DNA of 64,000 nt from a bacterium. GTDB lineage: Bacteria > JACRDZ01 > JAQUKH01. Position 1 is the first letter of the stretch. Every line of letters begins with the position of its first letter. Positions 24,763-31,945 of the stretch are shown piece by piece. The notes under the pieces were generated by a model. The model saw nothing but the letters and a program-made list of their open reading frames with translations. It was not told the origin of the DNA and ran no database searches. Made by a program: the position numbers and the translations under genes. The DNA lies in NCBI GenBank assembly GCA_028719205.1, contig JAQUKH010000002.1:1-64000 (forward strand). Direction: 5' to 3'.

Positions 24763-25581
24763 TCATTTTTTTTCTTCAATATTCCGGCTTTTAAAATTTG
24801 TATTTACCAGAGTTCCGGTAATTATGCCAACCGGGGCCTTTGCCTGAATAAAGACAGGCATTCTCATTTCGTCATCGCTGAACCAGACTTTTAGCCGGAC
24901 ATCCTTTTTTAGGTAATTCCGGTCTTTTCCACCGGCTGAAAATTCGATTACGTCAGTCATAAATTCTCCGGCGGGTGTGGAAACCTTTTCTTTTTTTAAA
25001 ACCTGAATCTGTATGATTTCATTCCTTTTGCCGTCGCAATAATAAAAACTCATGATATTTTCTTCTTTGATATTTAAATTTCTGAAATACCATAGAATGG
25101 AAAGCGGGTCTTGTACATTTTCAGGTATCGTGAAAGTAGTGTCCTGCCTTTTAGCGATATGGTTTATCTGGTCAAAATCCACAACCAGATTATCCCGATA
25201 ACGGCCTTCTCTTATATTTTTTACGTACCGCCATGAATACAAATTTATGGCATCAATAAAAGATTCAACGGTACTGTCTACCTTAAAAAAGACTGCCAAT
25301 ACGCCCTCGGTCCATACGTGGTTCATTACATGATATGTTAATTGATTTTGGATCCCGGTTGTTTCTATAACCATTAATTCGGAGGAAGCAACAGTAACTC
25401 CGGCCCATTTTACCTTGTAGGAAAATTTGTCACCCGCGGATATGGTATTTATTTGATAGGCCGGGGCGTTTTTTGATCCATTATCACTTTGTTCATTTAT
25501 TTTATTATCTTCTGTGTCTAGTATTGATGACAATAGAAAGATTGCCAGAACAGTCAAAAATATTGTTATTTTATTATTCAT
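24763..25581 (-). CDS. DUF3108-family exported protein
   Basis: About 272 residues from ATG 25581: a hydrophobic leader (MNNKITIFLTVLAIFLLSSI), a short linker and a DUF3108 domain ('AGDKFSYKVKWAGVTVASSELMV', 'REGRYRDNLVVDFDQINHIAKRQDT', 'DPLSILWYFRNLN', 'VRLKVWFSDDEMRMPVFIQAKAPVG'). These periplasmic proteins are often near envelope genes; function unknown. Longer in-frame starts (25617, 25737) exist but would lie upstream of the transcription start predicted from the palindromic promoter at 25611-25646, so 25581 is preferred. Confidence 0.8.
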   Translation of the reverse strand: MNNKITIFLTVLAIFLLSSILDTEDNKINEQSDNGSKNAPAYQINTISAGDKFSYKVKWAGVTVASSELMVIETTGIQNQLTYHVMNHVWTEGVLAVFFKVDSTVESFIDAINLYSWRYVKNIREGRYRDNLVVDFDQINHIAKRQDTTFTIPENVQDPLSILWYFRNLNIKEENIMSFYYCDGKRNEIIQIQVLKKEKVSTPAGEFMTDVIEFSAGGKDRNYLKKDVRLKVWFSDDEMRMPVFIQAKAPVGIITGTLVNTNFKSRNIEEKK

Positions 25582-25610
25582 AAAAATGTTACGTTTTAGT
25601 TTCTCTGTTA

Positions 25611-25646
25611 TTGACATATTATCGGCTAAGAGAGATAATATGTCAA
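25611..25646. promoter_or_regulatory. Perfectly symmetric bidirectional promoter
   Basis: TTGACATATTATC (25611-25623), a 10-nt centre, then the exact reverse complement GATAATATGTCAA (25634-25646). Plus strand: -35 TTGACA 25611-25616, 17-nt spacer, -10 GATAAT 25634-25639. Minus strand: the same elements mirrored. The two promoters occupy the same DNA, the -35 of each lying over the -10 region of the other. Confidence 0.75.
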
Positions 25647-25656
25647 ATATTAAAAA

Positions 25657-26628
25657 ATGTTCGATATGAAAAAAGAAAATATTATTACAGCTGTTTTTAT
25701 ATATATTTTTATTATCTTGCGGTTGTGTTCCGCGCAAGAAAGTAATTCTATATCAGGGAAAGTTAAAGAAATTGACGGCGAGTCTGTTTATATAGAATTC
25801 GATAAGAGCCAAAGCATTAAAAAAGGCACGATATTTGGAATATATGATCCTAATAGAAATCCTGTGGCTGTTTGTGAAATAACAAAATTCCATTTTGGAA
25901 ATAGCTATTTGGCATTTATTCTTGTACAGGTGGATGACGTTAAGGAAGGATATTCCGCTTTATCCAATATTGATGAAGAAAAAAAATTGCGAAAGCAAAT
26001 GGAAAATGGGAAAGGTGAATATTACGATTTTTTTAAAACTTTTGCTATTTCCCGCACATTTAGAGAAACAAGCCCGGAATTAGCTGAAGACTTTCTTTTG
26101 TATCAGCTTTTCACGGAAGCAATAAAATTCTTAAAACTGGATATTTATTATTTCAGGAGATATGATGTAACAAAAAGGGAAGAAGCTGTTCTTAATATGG
26201 GAGAGAAAAAAACACTTGATATATACCGCGATATCATTTCAGAAGGCAAGGTTTTTAATTTTAACCGGGTTAATGGTATGGGTACTATGGAAGTTAAAAT
26301 TAATTTAGGAAAACTTAAAAATAGATTAAGACATCAGGGCTACTCATTAAAGCCTAAGATAATCAGGCTGGTATTTACCCCAAGGACCTTAGCTGATGAC
26401 ATCAGGCTTTTGAGAGAGATATTATTGGAAAATTCGGTATATGTGTCCGTCGAGGAAGCGGAATATCAGGATGTAACCAGTCCTGTATCCTGTATTATTT
26501 ATACAACGCCTAAGATATTAGCGGAAGAAATAAACGGGATCAAGATAGAAAATAACAATATTTTTATTTTAATAAATAAAGTTGAAGGCGATACTATCAA
26601 TTTGGATATAGGCAGTTACAGGCAATAA
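25657..26628 (+). CDS. Exported protein with FlgT_C/SH3-like N-terminal domain, unknown
   Basis: 323 residues (an ATG at 25666 is an alternative start). A hydrophobic leader (about 8-25) ends 'RLCSAQ'. Residues ~30-95 ('ISGKVKEIDGESVYIEFD', 'IKKGTIFGIYD', 'VAVCEITKFHFGNSYLAFI', 'VKEGYSAL') resemble the small beta-barrel of FlgT C-terminal-like exported proteins. The rest is alpha/beta with no recognised family. It is divergent from the DUF3108 gene and shares its symmetric promoter. Its stop is one base from the convergent cbiO stop, with no terminator between. Confidence 0.65.
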   Translation: MFDMKKENIITAVFIYIFIILRLCSAQESNSISGKVKEIDGESVYIEFDKSQSIKKGTIFGIYDPNRNPVAVCEITKFHFGNSYLAFILVQVDDVKEGYSALSNIDEEKKLRKQMENGKGEYYDFFKTFAISRTFRETSPELAEDFLLYQLFTEAIKFLKLDIYYFRRYDVTKREEAVLNMGEKKTLDIYRDIISEGKVFNFNRVNGMGTMEVKINLGKLKNRLRHQGYSLKPKIIRLVFTPRTLADDIRLLREILLENSVYVSVEEAEYQDVTSPVSCIIYTTPKILAEEINGIKIENNNIFILINKVEGDTINLDIGSYRQ

Positions 26629-26629
26629 A

Positions 26630-27364
26630 TTATTTATTTTGCAGGGACAAAGGCAGTTCAAGTTTATTTTTTTCTAAAAGTGTTTTGTTCAATAGCATAT
26701 CTTTCGTAGTTCCATCGGCCTGAACACGTCCATCGTTTAAAATTATGCATCTTTCGCATACATCCATTATCAAATCCAGGTCGTGGGACACAATAATTTT
26801 TGTATGATGAAATTTTCTTAATAGATTTATGATTTCCCGCCGCGAGTGGTTGTCAAGAAATGAAGACGGTTCGTCCATGACAAGTATATCCGGCTCCATT
26901 GCAAGAATAGTGGCGATGGAAACAGCCCGTTTTTGCCCAAGGGAAAGATGGTGAGACGGACGGCTCTTTAATTCAAGGCACCCCACGATCCTTAGAGATT
27001 CTTCTACTTTTATTTCTACAGCCTCAGGAGAGAGCCCTAAATTTAAAGGGCCGAAAGCCACATCATCAAATACCGTCGGCATAAACAGCTGGTCATCGGG
27101 ATTTTGGAAGACAAGGCCGACATGACGGCGGATCTCCGTTTTTGTTTTTTGTGTTACAGGCGTGCCCCCGATATTGAATGAACCGGATGTTGGCAGGAGA
27201 AATCCGTTCAATTGCAGGATAAGTGTCGATTTCCCCGCGCCGTTAGGGCCGATAATACCCACAGATTCACCATGGTGTATTTCAAAAGATATGCCGTTAA
27301 TGGCTTTTGTTCCGTCAGGATAGGAAAAATGGATATTTTCAGCTTTGATAATATGATGGCTCAT
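26630..27364 (-). CDS. cbiO: Nickel/cobalt ECF transporter ATPase (CbiO/NikO)
   Basis: 244 residues with Walker A 'GPNGAGKSTL', Q-loop 'VFQNPDDQLFMPTV', an ABC signature of the ECF type ('LSLGQKRAVSIATIL') and Walker B 'DILVMDEPSSFLD', then 'IIVSHDLDL'. The signature is LSLGQ rather than LSGGQ, common in CbiO. With CbiQ and CbiM it imports Ni2+ or Co2+. Last gene of the operon, 105 nt after cbiQ across two strong palindromes. Confidence 0.95.
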   Translation of the reverse strand: MSHHIIKAENIHFSYPDGTKAINGISFEIHHGESVGIIGPNGAGKSTLILQLNGFLLPTSGSFNIGGTPVTQKTKTEIRRHVGLVFQNPDDQLFMPTVFDDVAFGPLNLGLSPEAVEIKVEESLRIVGCLELKSRPSHHLSLGQKRAVSIATILAMEPDILVMDEPSSFLDNHSRREIINLLRKFHHTKIIVSHDLDLIMDVCERCIILNDGRVQADGTTKDMLLNKTLLEKNKLELPLSLQNK

Positions 27365-27381
27365 CCAACGAACTCCCCCTA

Positions 27382-27405
27382 CCCCCTCTTTAAAAAAAGA
27401 GGGGG
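27382..27405. repeat. Perfect hairpin between cbiQ and cbiO
   Basis: CCCCCTCTTT - AAAA - AAAGAGGGGG, a 10-bp perfect stem, about 18 bases upstream of the cbiO start. No T-run follows in the direction of transcription, so it is more likely a stability or attenuation element than a terminator. Confidence 0.6.
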
Positions 27406-27420
27406 TTAAGAATAAAATTT

Positions 27421-27468
27421 TAACCTCCCCTTTGTCCCCTCCTTGGCAAGGAGGGGATTAGGGGTGGT
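27421..27468. repeat. Palindromic C/G-strand repeat between cbiQ and cbiO
   Basis: Contains CCCCTCCTT - GGC - AAGGAGGGG (27436-27456) inside longer arms AACCTCCCC and GGGGTGGT. The right arm is the 18-bp repeat also at 10100-10117. This looks like an interspersed element ending just at the cbiQ stop. Confidence 0.6.
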
Positions 27469-27469
27469 A

Positions 27470-28270
27470 TTAAATAAACATTTTCCCAATAAATTGACTT
27501 AATGGGAATAACCTTAAAAAGATGAAAAAACCGCTTAAAAGAATAATATATAAAAAATCTTTTAATAAAAATCTGCTTTTTTTAAACAAATTGATCTTGC
27601 CGTTAAATCCGCGCGCGCACATTGCCTGATATATTCTTTCTGAGCGGTCAATTGTCCTTAAAAGAAGGCTTCCAAGAATGTTCCCGGCAGTGAGGATCTC
27701 ATAGCCCTTTTTCCCGAAAGAACGAAGTTCCCTGGCGTTATTTGTCCGGACAACCTCTTCCCCCAGGATAAAGATATAACGGTAGATAAACATAAGTTGT
27801 AAAATAAAAATATTGGGCATACCTAAATTTTCCATAGCCATACAAATACCGGGAAAAGAAGTGGTTGCGATAAGAATTAACGCTGAACTAATCGTCAGAA
27901 TAAATTTTATTATTATCGAAAGGTAGGATATCCAGCCGCCGCTAATGCCTATGCCAAATAATGAAATCAGGATTTTTCTGTCCAGCATGGGATTAAATAT
28001 TCCTACCATAAGGGCAAAAGGGGAAACGACTATTAATTTTTTCAATATGATCTTTATCGGAATATCCGCTAACGCGACCAGGATGACGGGAAATATTAAA
28101 AATGGAATAAGCCCTGAAATCTCATGTTTTGGGAAAGAGATAACCATAAAAATAAAAACCAGGGTAACAATAAATTTAGCCCTCGGATCCAGGCGATGGA
28201 TAAAGGTATCCTTGTAAGACAGATAATCCAGATATCCTAAATCAAAAAATTCAGATTGATTGAATGACAT
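27470..28270 (-). CDS. cbiQ: Nickel/cobalt ECF transporter membrane T-component (CbiQ/NikQ)
   Basis: 266 residues with five to six hydrophobic spans and the EcfT coupling motifs 'REL(RSFG)' ('TNNARELRSFGKK') and 'ERIYQAMCARGFNG', the two Ala-Arg-Gly helices that contact the ATPases. The opening 'YKDTFIHRLDPRAKFI' is typical. It couples CbiO to CbiM. Its gene lies 81 nt after cbiM, across a 13-bp perfect hairpin. Confidence 0.94.
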   Translation of the reverse strand: MSFNQSEFFDLGYLDYLSYKDTFIHRLDPRAKFIVTLVFIFMVISFPKHEISGLIPFLIFPVILVALADIPIKIILKKLIVVSPFALMVGIFNPMLDRKILISLFGIGISGGWISYLSIIIKFILTISSALILIATTSFPGICMAMENLGMPNIFILQLMFIYRYIFILGEEVVRTNNARELRSFGKKGYEILTAGNILGSLLLRTIDRSERIYQAMCARGFNGKINLFKKSRFLLKDFLYIILLSGFFIFLRLFPLSQFIGKMFI

Positions 28271-28298
28271 TAATCCTCATATATATTTTTGTGTTGAA

Positions 28299-28333
28299 CC
28301 TCTTACCCTCCTTTATTTACGGAGGGTAAGAGG
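28299..28333. repeat. Perfect hairpin between cbiM and cbiQ
   Basis: CCTCTTACCCTCC (28299-28311) and its exact reverse complement (28321-28333) around a 9-nt loop; no T-run on the minus (coding) strand. Its sequence differs from the cbiQ-cbiO hairpins. Confidence 0.65.
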
Positions 28334-28351
28334 CCAATTAATCCTGGTGGC

Positions 28352-29404
28352 TTAATATGTATTTGTTAAGCTGCGTTTACGAAAGAATTTTATCACAGAA
28401 CCGATCAAAATAGTTATTCCTAATGTTAATATCCCGCCTAGAATTCCCGCAATACTGGTACCTCCTGAAACAGCCGGCCAGGCTTCTTTTTCCGATTCGG
28501 CTTTTTCAGGCTCCGCCATTTCCGGTTTTTTAAAACCATAATCGGGAAGAAAGGCCGTTTTTTCCTGTAATTTAGACAGGGTTTTGTGGAATATGTCTTC
28601 TTTTGGAGGCAATTCTTCTCTGCCTGATATTTTCCCCATAGACCATTCAAGGCCGTCCGGATGGGTGGAGGCGAACCATGAAAGCATGCCTCCTGTAATT
28701 AAGGCTAAAACACTCATAGCTACAAGGACTTTTTTCAGGTTTAAAAGTGTGTTATTTGATTTATTATCAGAATAAAATAAATCAGGCTGGATATTTTTAA
28801 CATAAATAACTATAGTTCCGGTTACAATTCCTTCTACAACGGCAATAAGCAGATGAATGGGAAGCATTATACTGGTAAAAGTTAAAAAGGGCAATTCGGT
28901 TATACCGGAAAAAACGGTTTCAAGAACAACGCTGAAAGCTCCCATTTCCAATCCGAGAATAACTCCCAGGATTGAACCTATCATTATCTTTTTATTACTG
29001 TTGTTGCTGCCGGTTATTAATTTATAAACCAGAGGGTAGGCGATAAAACAGGGATAAATACCCAAATTCCATATATTACATCCTAACGCAAGCAGCCCCC
29101 CGTCCGCAAAAAATAATGCCTGGATAAATAACACGGAGGCAATGGAAATAAAGGCCGCCCATGGTCCCAGAACGATCGTAAGAAGCAGACCGCCTCCGAT
29201 GTGACCGCTTGAACCTGTCGCGGGGATAGTGAAATTAATCATTTGTCCCGCAAATATAAAAGCACCCATTACTCCCATTAGAGGGATTATTTTATCATTA
29301 AATTCATTTTTTAGCTTTCGGGCACAATAGCTGATGGTTGCGATTGTCCCGGCCCAAAAACTTAAACCAACAGTTGGTGAAAGAAGCGCGTCTGCCATAT
29401 GCAT
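28352..29404 (-). CDS. cbiM: Nickel/cobalt ECF transporter substrate component CbiM fused to a PDGLE domain
   Basis: 350 residues. It begins MHMADALLSPTVG; the N-terminal Met-His pair forms the metal site in CbiM/NikM. Seven or so membrane spans follow. After a linker (about residue 225) comes a second part with a span, 'STHPDGLEWSMGKISG' (PDGLE/CbiN-like) and a final C-terminal span, i.e. an NikMN fusion. With NikR nearby and hydrogenase genes in the window, nickel is the likely substrate rather than cobalt. AAGGAG precedes the ATG; a 9-bp tandem repeat lies just upstream. Confidence 0.95.
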   Translation of the reverse strand: MHMADALLSPTVGLSFWAGTIATISYCARKLKNEFNDKIIPLMGVMGAFIFAGQMINFTIPATGSSGHIGGGLLLTIVLGPWAAFISIASVLFIQALFFADGGLLALGCNIWNLGIYPCFIAYPLVYKLITGSNNSNKKIMIGSILGVILGLEMGAFSVVLETVFSGITELPFLTFTSIMLPIHLLIAVVEGIVTGTIVIYVKNIQPDLFYSDNKSNNTLLNLKKVLVAMSVLALITGGMLSWFASTHPDGLEWSMGKISGREELPPKEDIFHKTLSKLQEKTAFLPDYGFKKPEMAEPEKAESEKEAWPAVSGGTSIAGILGGILTLGITILIGSVIKFFRKRSLTNTY

Positions 29405-29418
29405 AAGAATTCTCCTTA

Positions 29419-29472
29419 GTTTAAGCCGTTTAAACAGTTTAAACAGTTTAAACCGATTGAACCGTTTAAGCG
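29419..29472. repeat. Six tandem 9-bp units before cbiM
   Basis: Units in order: GTTTAAGCC, GTTTAAACA, GTTTAAACA, GTTTAAACC, GATTGAACC, GTTTAAGCG. Consensus GTTTAAACm, each containing the palindrome GTTTAAAC or a variant. They fill the gap between the outer-membrane protein stop and the cbiM ribosome site. Confidence 0.8.
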
Positions 29473-29476
29473 GTTA

Positions 29477-30238
29477 TTAATATTTTAAGGTTATACCTGC
29501 AAGAATTGAATTATCTGTTTCCGCGCTATTGAGCCCAAACTTAACGCCAAAATCTATGTCAATATTCTCCTTTATGGAATAAATCAATCCGCCTAAAATA
29601 AACGCGGGATTAATGTCTGATGTTTTATCCGGATTCTTCTCAATACCAATATTGCCTACAGCTTTTAGGTTTTTCATTATTTCGATTTCAGAGGCAAGTG
29701 ACGCATGCCATATATTTTCTTCTTCATCTGCTTTGTTTTCATTCCGGATATATCCTAAATTAAAATGAAAAGCGCCTGATTCTATTCCTTTTGTTGTAAT
29801 GAAGAAAACACTATATGTTGCTTTTCCGGATCCTAATCCTTTTTCATTATCTCCTGTCGGAAAGCTGATGCCGGGTTTTAAAGCAAAACTTAAACCATTT
29901 TTTTCATAAAAAGCATGTTTTACTTCCAGTGATACATCAGCTAGTCCGTTTTCATCAGAAGTTACTACATTATCTTCTTTCAGTTCATTCCATTGATTTG
30001 GCATCCCGATTACAATATCTGTATTATCATTTATACCATAACATAATCCAATTCCTATTTCAGCGCTGGTTTCCCTGATTGTTTCTTCTTTGTTAGAGCT
30101 AAATTCAGAATTGATCTCAATCTGTAAGTGCCCTTTCCCCTGTGTGCCGGTATCGTCGGTAATTAAAGGGTGGGCCGCAAAGGCCTGCCCGCAAAATAAA
30201 ATCAGCATAGAAACCATTACAAATAAATTCTTCCTCAT
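29477..30238 (-). CDS. Outer-membrane beta-barrel of the nickel cluster (PF13557-like)
   Basis: 253 residues with a signal peptide (MRKNLFVMVSMLILFCGQAFA) then 'AHPLITDDTGTQGKGHLQIEIN', the opening block of the 'MetA-pathway/transporter' outer-membrane family (PF13557). Repeated amphipathic strands follow ('GLSFALKPGISFPTGD', 'AFHFNLGYIRNEN', 'NIDIDFGVKFGLNSA') and the chain ends 'LAGITLKY'. Its place between the NikR-linked site and cbiM suggests a channel for nickel across the outer membrane; this is inference. GGAG precedes the start. Confidence 0.78.
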   Translation of the reverse strand: MRKNLFVMVSMLILFCGQAFAAHPLITDDTGTQGKGHLQIEINSEFSSNKEETIRETSAEIGIGLCYGINDNTDIVIGMPNQWNELKEDNVVTSDENGLADVSLEVKHAFYEKNGLSFALKPGISFPTGDNEKGLGSGKATYSVFFITTKGIESGAFHFNLGYIRNENKADEEENIWHASLASEIEIMKNLKAVGNIGIEKNPDKTSDINPAFILGGLIYSIKENIDIDFGVKFGLNSAETDNSILAGITLKY

Positions 30239-30339
30239 AATTTTTCTCCAAATTATTTTTTTGATTGGTTTCCAGTTGACTGGTTAGCCTGAATTTTTTA
30301 AATAAGTGATTTTTTGCCGCCTCCGGTTGGCCCGGCAGG

Positions 30340-30531
30340 CTATTTACATTTCTTCATAGTATTCTCCTTGCCGAACCTCATTCTTTCAATTTTATTAACC
30401 TGGACAATCTCCGAATCATGAATTACAATTTCAACACTTCCAAATTTTAGAGATTTAATTGCAGGCAATATTTGAGAGAAAACAAACTCATCTCTTTTAT
30501 TTAAATATGAATTTTCTTTATTGGTTTCCAT
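30340..30531 (-). CDS. DUF2292 (YezD-family) small protein
   Basis: 63 residues. 'ILPAIKSLKFGSVEIVIHDSEIVQVNKIERMRF' is the complete DUF2292 signature (I..LKFGSVEIVIHD..IVQ..K.E..R). Members are small, often beside anion or metal uptake genes, and have no known role. It is the first gene after the candidate NikR site at 30549-30575 and likely heads the DUF2292-barrel-cbiMQO transcript. No clear ribosome site seen. Confidence 0.8.
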   Translation of the reverse strand: METNKENSYLNKRDEFVFSQILPAIKSLKFGSVEIVIHDSEIVQVNKIERMRFGKENTMKKCK

Positions 30532-30548
30532 TATTTACATTCTGCATC

Positions 30549-30575
30549 ATGCTACATTTTTTATAATCGTGTTAC
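30549..30575 (-). promoter_or_regulatory. Candidate NikR operator upstream of the nickel transport genes
   Basis: On the minus strand: GTAACAC-N13-GTAGCAT. The spacer GATTATAAAAAAT differs at one base from that of the nikR site (31055-31081), and 21 of 27 positions agree overall. GTGTTAC/GTAACAC half-sites about 13-14 bases apart are the type described for NikR in deltaproteobacteria. Confidence 0.6.
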
Positions 30576-30583
30576 TATAGGGC

Positions 30584-30614
30584 AAAAAAATAACTCGCAA
30601 TTTTAACGCGAGTT
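30584..30614 (-). terminator. Rho-independent terminator of nikR
   Basis: On the minus strand AACTCGC, a loop, GCGAGTT, then A and seven Ts (complement of 30584-30590). It lies just after the nikR stop and separates nikR from the nickel transport genes. Confidence 0.8.
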
Positions 30615-30620
30615 AAATTT

Positions 30621-31037
30621 CTAAATAAGTTCTTTCCCTGTGCTTGACATGCTCAAGGAAACATGCTTGACGCCTCTTGCTGATTTTAAAGTGTCAGTTA
30701 GTTTTTGCACTTCTTTTGGATTACCTTTAATTGCGATTAATTCCAGACAATTGTGATGGTCAAGATGTATGTGCTGTGTGGAAATAATTATATTTTGAAA
30801 ATCATGCTGTATATCAACAATTTTACCAATAAGCTCTCTTTTGTGATGATCGTAAATAAGAGTTATCGCGCCGGCAACTTCTTTATCTTCCAGCCATTCT
30901 TTTTTTACGAGTTCCTCACGGATCAGGTTTCTAATGGCCTCCGACCGGTTGGTGTATCTTTTTCCTCGTATTAACCGGTCAAATTTATCAGATAATTCTT
31001 TTTCCAGTGAAATTCCAAACCGAACCAAGTCAGTCAT
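30621..31037 (-). CDS. nikR: Nickel-responsive regulator NikR
   Basis: About 138 residues: a ribbon-helix-helix N-terminus ('MTDLVRFGISLEKELSDKFDRLI', 'YTNRSEAIRNLIREEL') and an ACT-like nickel domain. The four nickel ligands keep the E. coli spacing H-x10-H-x1-H-x5-C ('QHDFQNIIISTQHIH' then 'LDHHNC'). Nickel-loaded NikR represses uptake genes. ATG 31037 matches the family start better than ATG 31052. A dyad overlaps its own -10, suggesting autoregulation. Its -35 overlaps that of the divergent rpe promoter. Confidence 0.96.
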   Translation of the reverse strand: MTDLVRFGISLEKELSDKFDRLIRGKRYTNRSEAIRNLIREELVKKEWLEDKEVAGAITLIYDHHKRELIGKIVDIQHDFQNIIISTQHIHLDHHNCLELIAIKGNPKEVQKLTDTLKSARGVKHVSLSMSSTGKELI

Positions 31038-31054
31038 ATGATCTCCATACAAGG

Positions 31055-31081
31055 ATACTACGATTATAAAAATTGTAACAC
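31055..31081 (+). promoter_or_regulatory. Candidate NikR operator at the nikR promoter
   Basis: ATACTAC-N13-GTAACAC, overlapping the minus-strand -10 TACAAT (complement of 31072-31077). The matching -35 TTGACA is the complement of 31094-31099, with a 16-nt spacer. Confidence 0.6.
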
Positions 31082-31092
31082 GATTATTTTTT

Positions 31093-31121
31093 TTGTCAAG
31101 GGATTTTTTTAATGATATAAT
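31093..31121 (+). promoter_or_regulatory. Promoter of rpe
   Basis: TTGTCA (31093-31098), exact 17-nt spacer, TATAAT (31116-31121). The -35 is shared back-to-back with the nikR promoter, so the two divergent promoters compete for the same -35 bases. Confidence 0.7.
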
Positions 31122-31155
31122 TATAAAAACCTAAACTTTAGAGGGAGATAAAAAA

Positions 31156-31830
31156 ATGCATATTGTTCCAGCTATTTTGACCGATAAAAAAGAAGAGCTT
31201 TTTAAAATGATCCGCCAGGCGGAAAAATTTTGCCCGATGAGCCAGATCGATATCATGGACGGGAAGTTTGTTCCGACCTTGAGCGTTTCGCCTTATGATC
31301 TTTCTGAAATAAGAACTTCAATGAAACTGGAGATACATTTGATGGTGGAAAGGCCTATTGCCTTATTAACTGCTTTTAAAGAAGCGGGGGCAGGGAGGAT
31401 TATTTTTCACTTTGAATCGAAAGATGATCCGTGGGATATTATTAAGGAGACCAGGGCGTTAAATCTGGAGGTTGGGATTGCGGTCAACCCGGAGACGACA
31501 GTACGTGAAATAGAAGATTTTTTATTGAGTGTTGATCAGGTATTGGTAATGACCGTAAAACCCGGATATTACGGAAGCCCGTTTTTGCCGGAGATGATGG
31601 GAAAGATCGCGGAATTGAAAAAGAAAAAAGGAAAATTTCTCGTATCAGTTGACGGCGGTATCAATATCAATAATGTTTCAGACATGAAAGACGCGGGCGT
31701 GGATCTTTCATGTGTTGGGAGCGGGATCTTTAAAGGAAATCCGGAAGAAAATTATAAAAAATTGGTAGATAAAATTTCACAACCGGTTTTTATGTGCCCC
31801 AAAATAGCAAACAACATCGTTAATCAGTAA
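31156..31830 (+). CDS. rpe: Ribulose-phosphate 3-epimerase
   Basis: 224 residues of a TIM barrel with the Rpe blocks: 'QIDIMDGKFVPTLSVSP' (metal ligands His/Asp region), 'LEIHLMVERP', 'VLVMTVKPGYYGSPF' and 'VSVDGGININNV'. It interconverts ribulose 5-phosphate and xylulose 5-phosphate. The glycine-rich loop reads KPGYYGSPF rather than the common NPGFGGQxF, so a related hexulose- or allulose-phosphate epimerase is possible. GGGAG before ATG; terminator follows. Confidence 0.87.
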   Translation: MHIVPAILTDKKEELFKMIRQAEKFCPMSQIDIMDGKFVPTLSVSPYDLSEIRTSMKLEIHLMVERPIALLTAFKEAGAGRIIFHFESKDDPWDIIKETRALNLEVGIAVNPETTVREIEDFLLSVDQVLVMTVKPGYYGSPFLPEMMGKIAELKKKKGKFLVSVDGGININNVSDMKDAGVDLSCVGSGIFKGNPEENYKKLVDKISQPVFMCPKIANNIVNQ

Positions 31831-31838
31831 TTGTTTTT

Positions 31839-31861
31839 ACCGATTAAGAAAATCGGTTTTT
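31839..31861 (+). terminator. Terminator of rpe
   Basis: ACCGATT - AAGAA - AATCGGT followed by TTTT, starting 8 bases after the rpe stop. Confidence 0.8.
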
Positions 31862-31873
31862 GGCGGATTTTTC

Positions 31874-31902
31874 TTGACTATATTGTTTTTTAGTAGTAAA
31901 TA
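31874..31902 (+). promoter_or_regulatory. Promoter of the PhnD-like gene
   Basis: TTGACT (31874-31879), 17-nt spacer, TAAATA (31897-31902), immediately after the rpe terminator. Confidence 0.5.
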
Positions 31903-31945
31903 TGAGATTTGAAAGGGAAATTTATAGAAGTAAAAAAGGGTTAAA

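Noticed and set aside
26600..26660. Regulatory element in the 1-nt gap between convergent stops of the exported protein gene and cbiO
   Set aside because: No hairpin or T-run is visible there; nothing to support a terminator.
29419..29472. Possible CRISPR array
   Set aside because: The 9-bp units are directly adjacent without spacers, so this is a tandem repeat; no cas genes are present.
29405..29476. Cobalamin or nickel-cobalt riboswitch before cbiM
   Set aside because: The gap is about 72 bases and mostly tandem repeat, too short and without the conserved elements.
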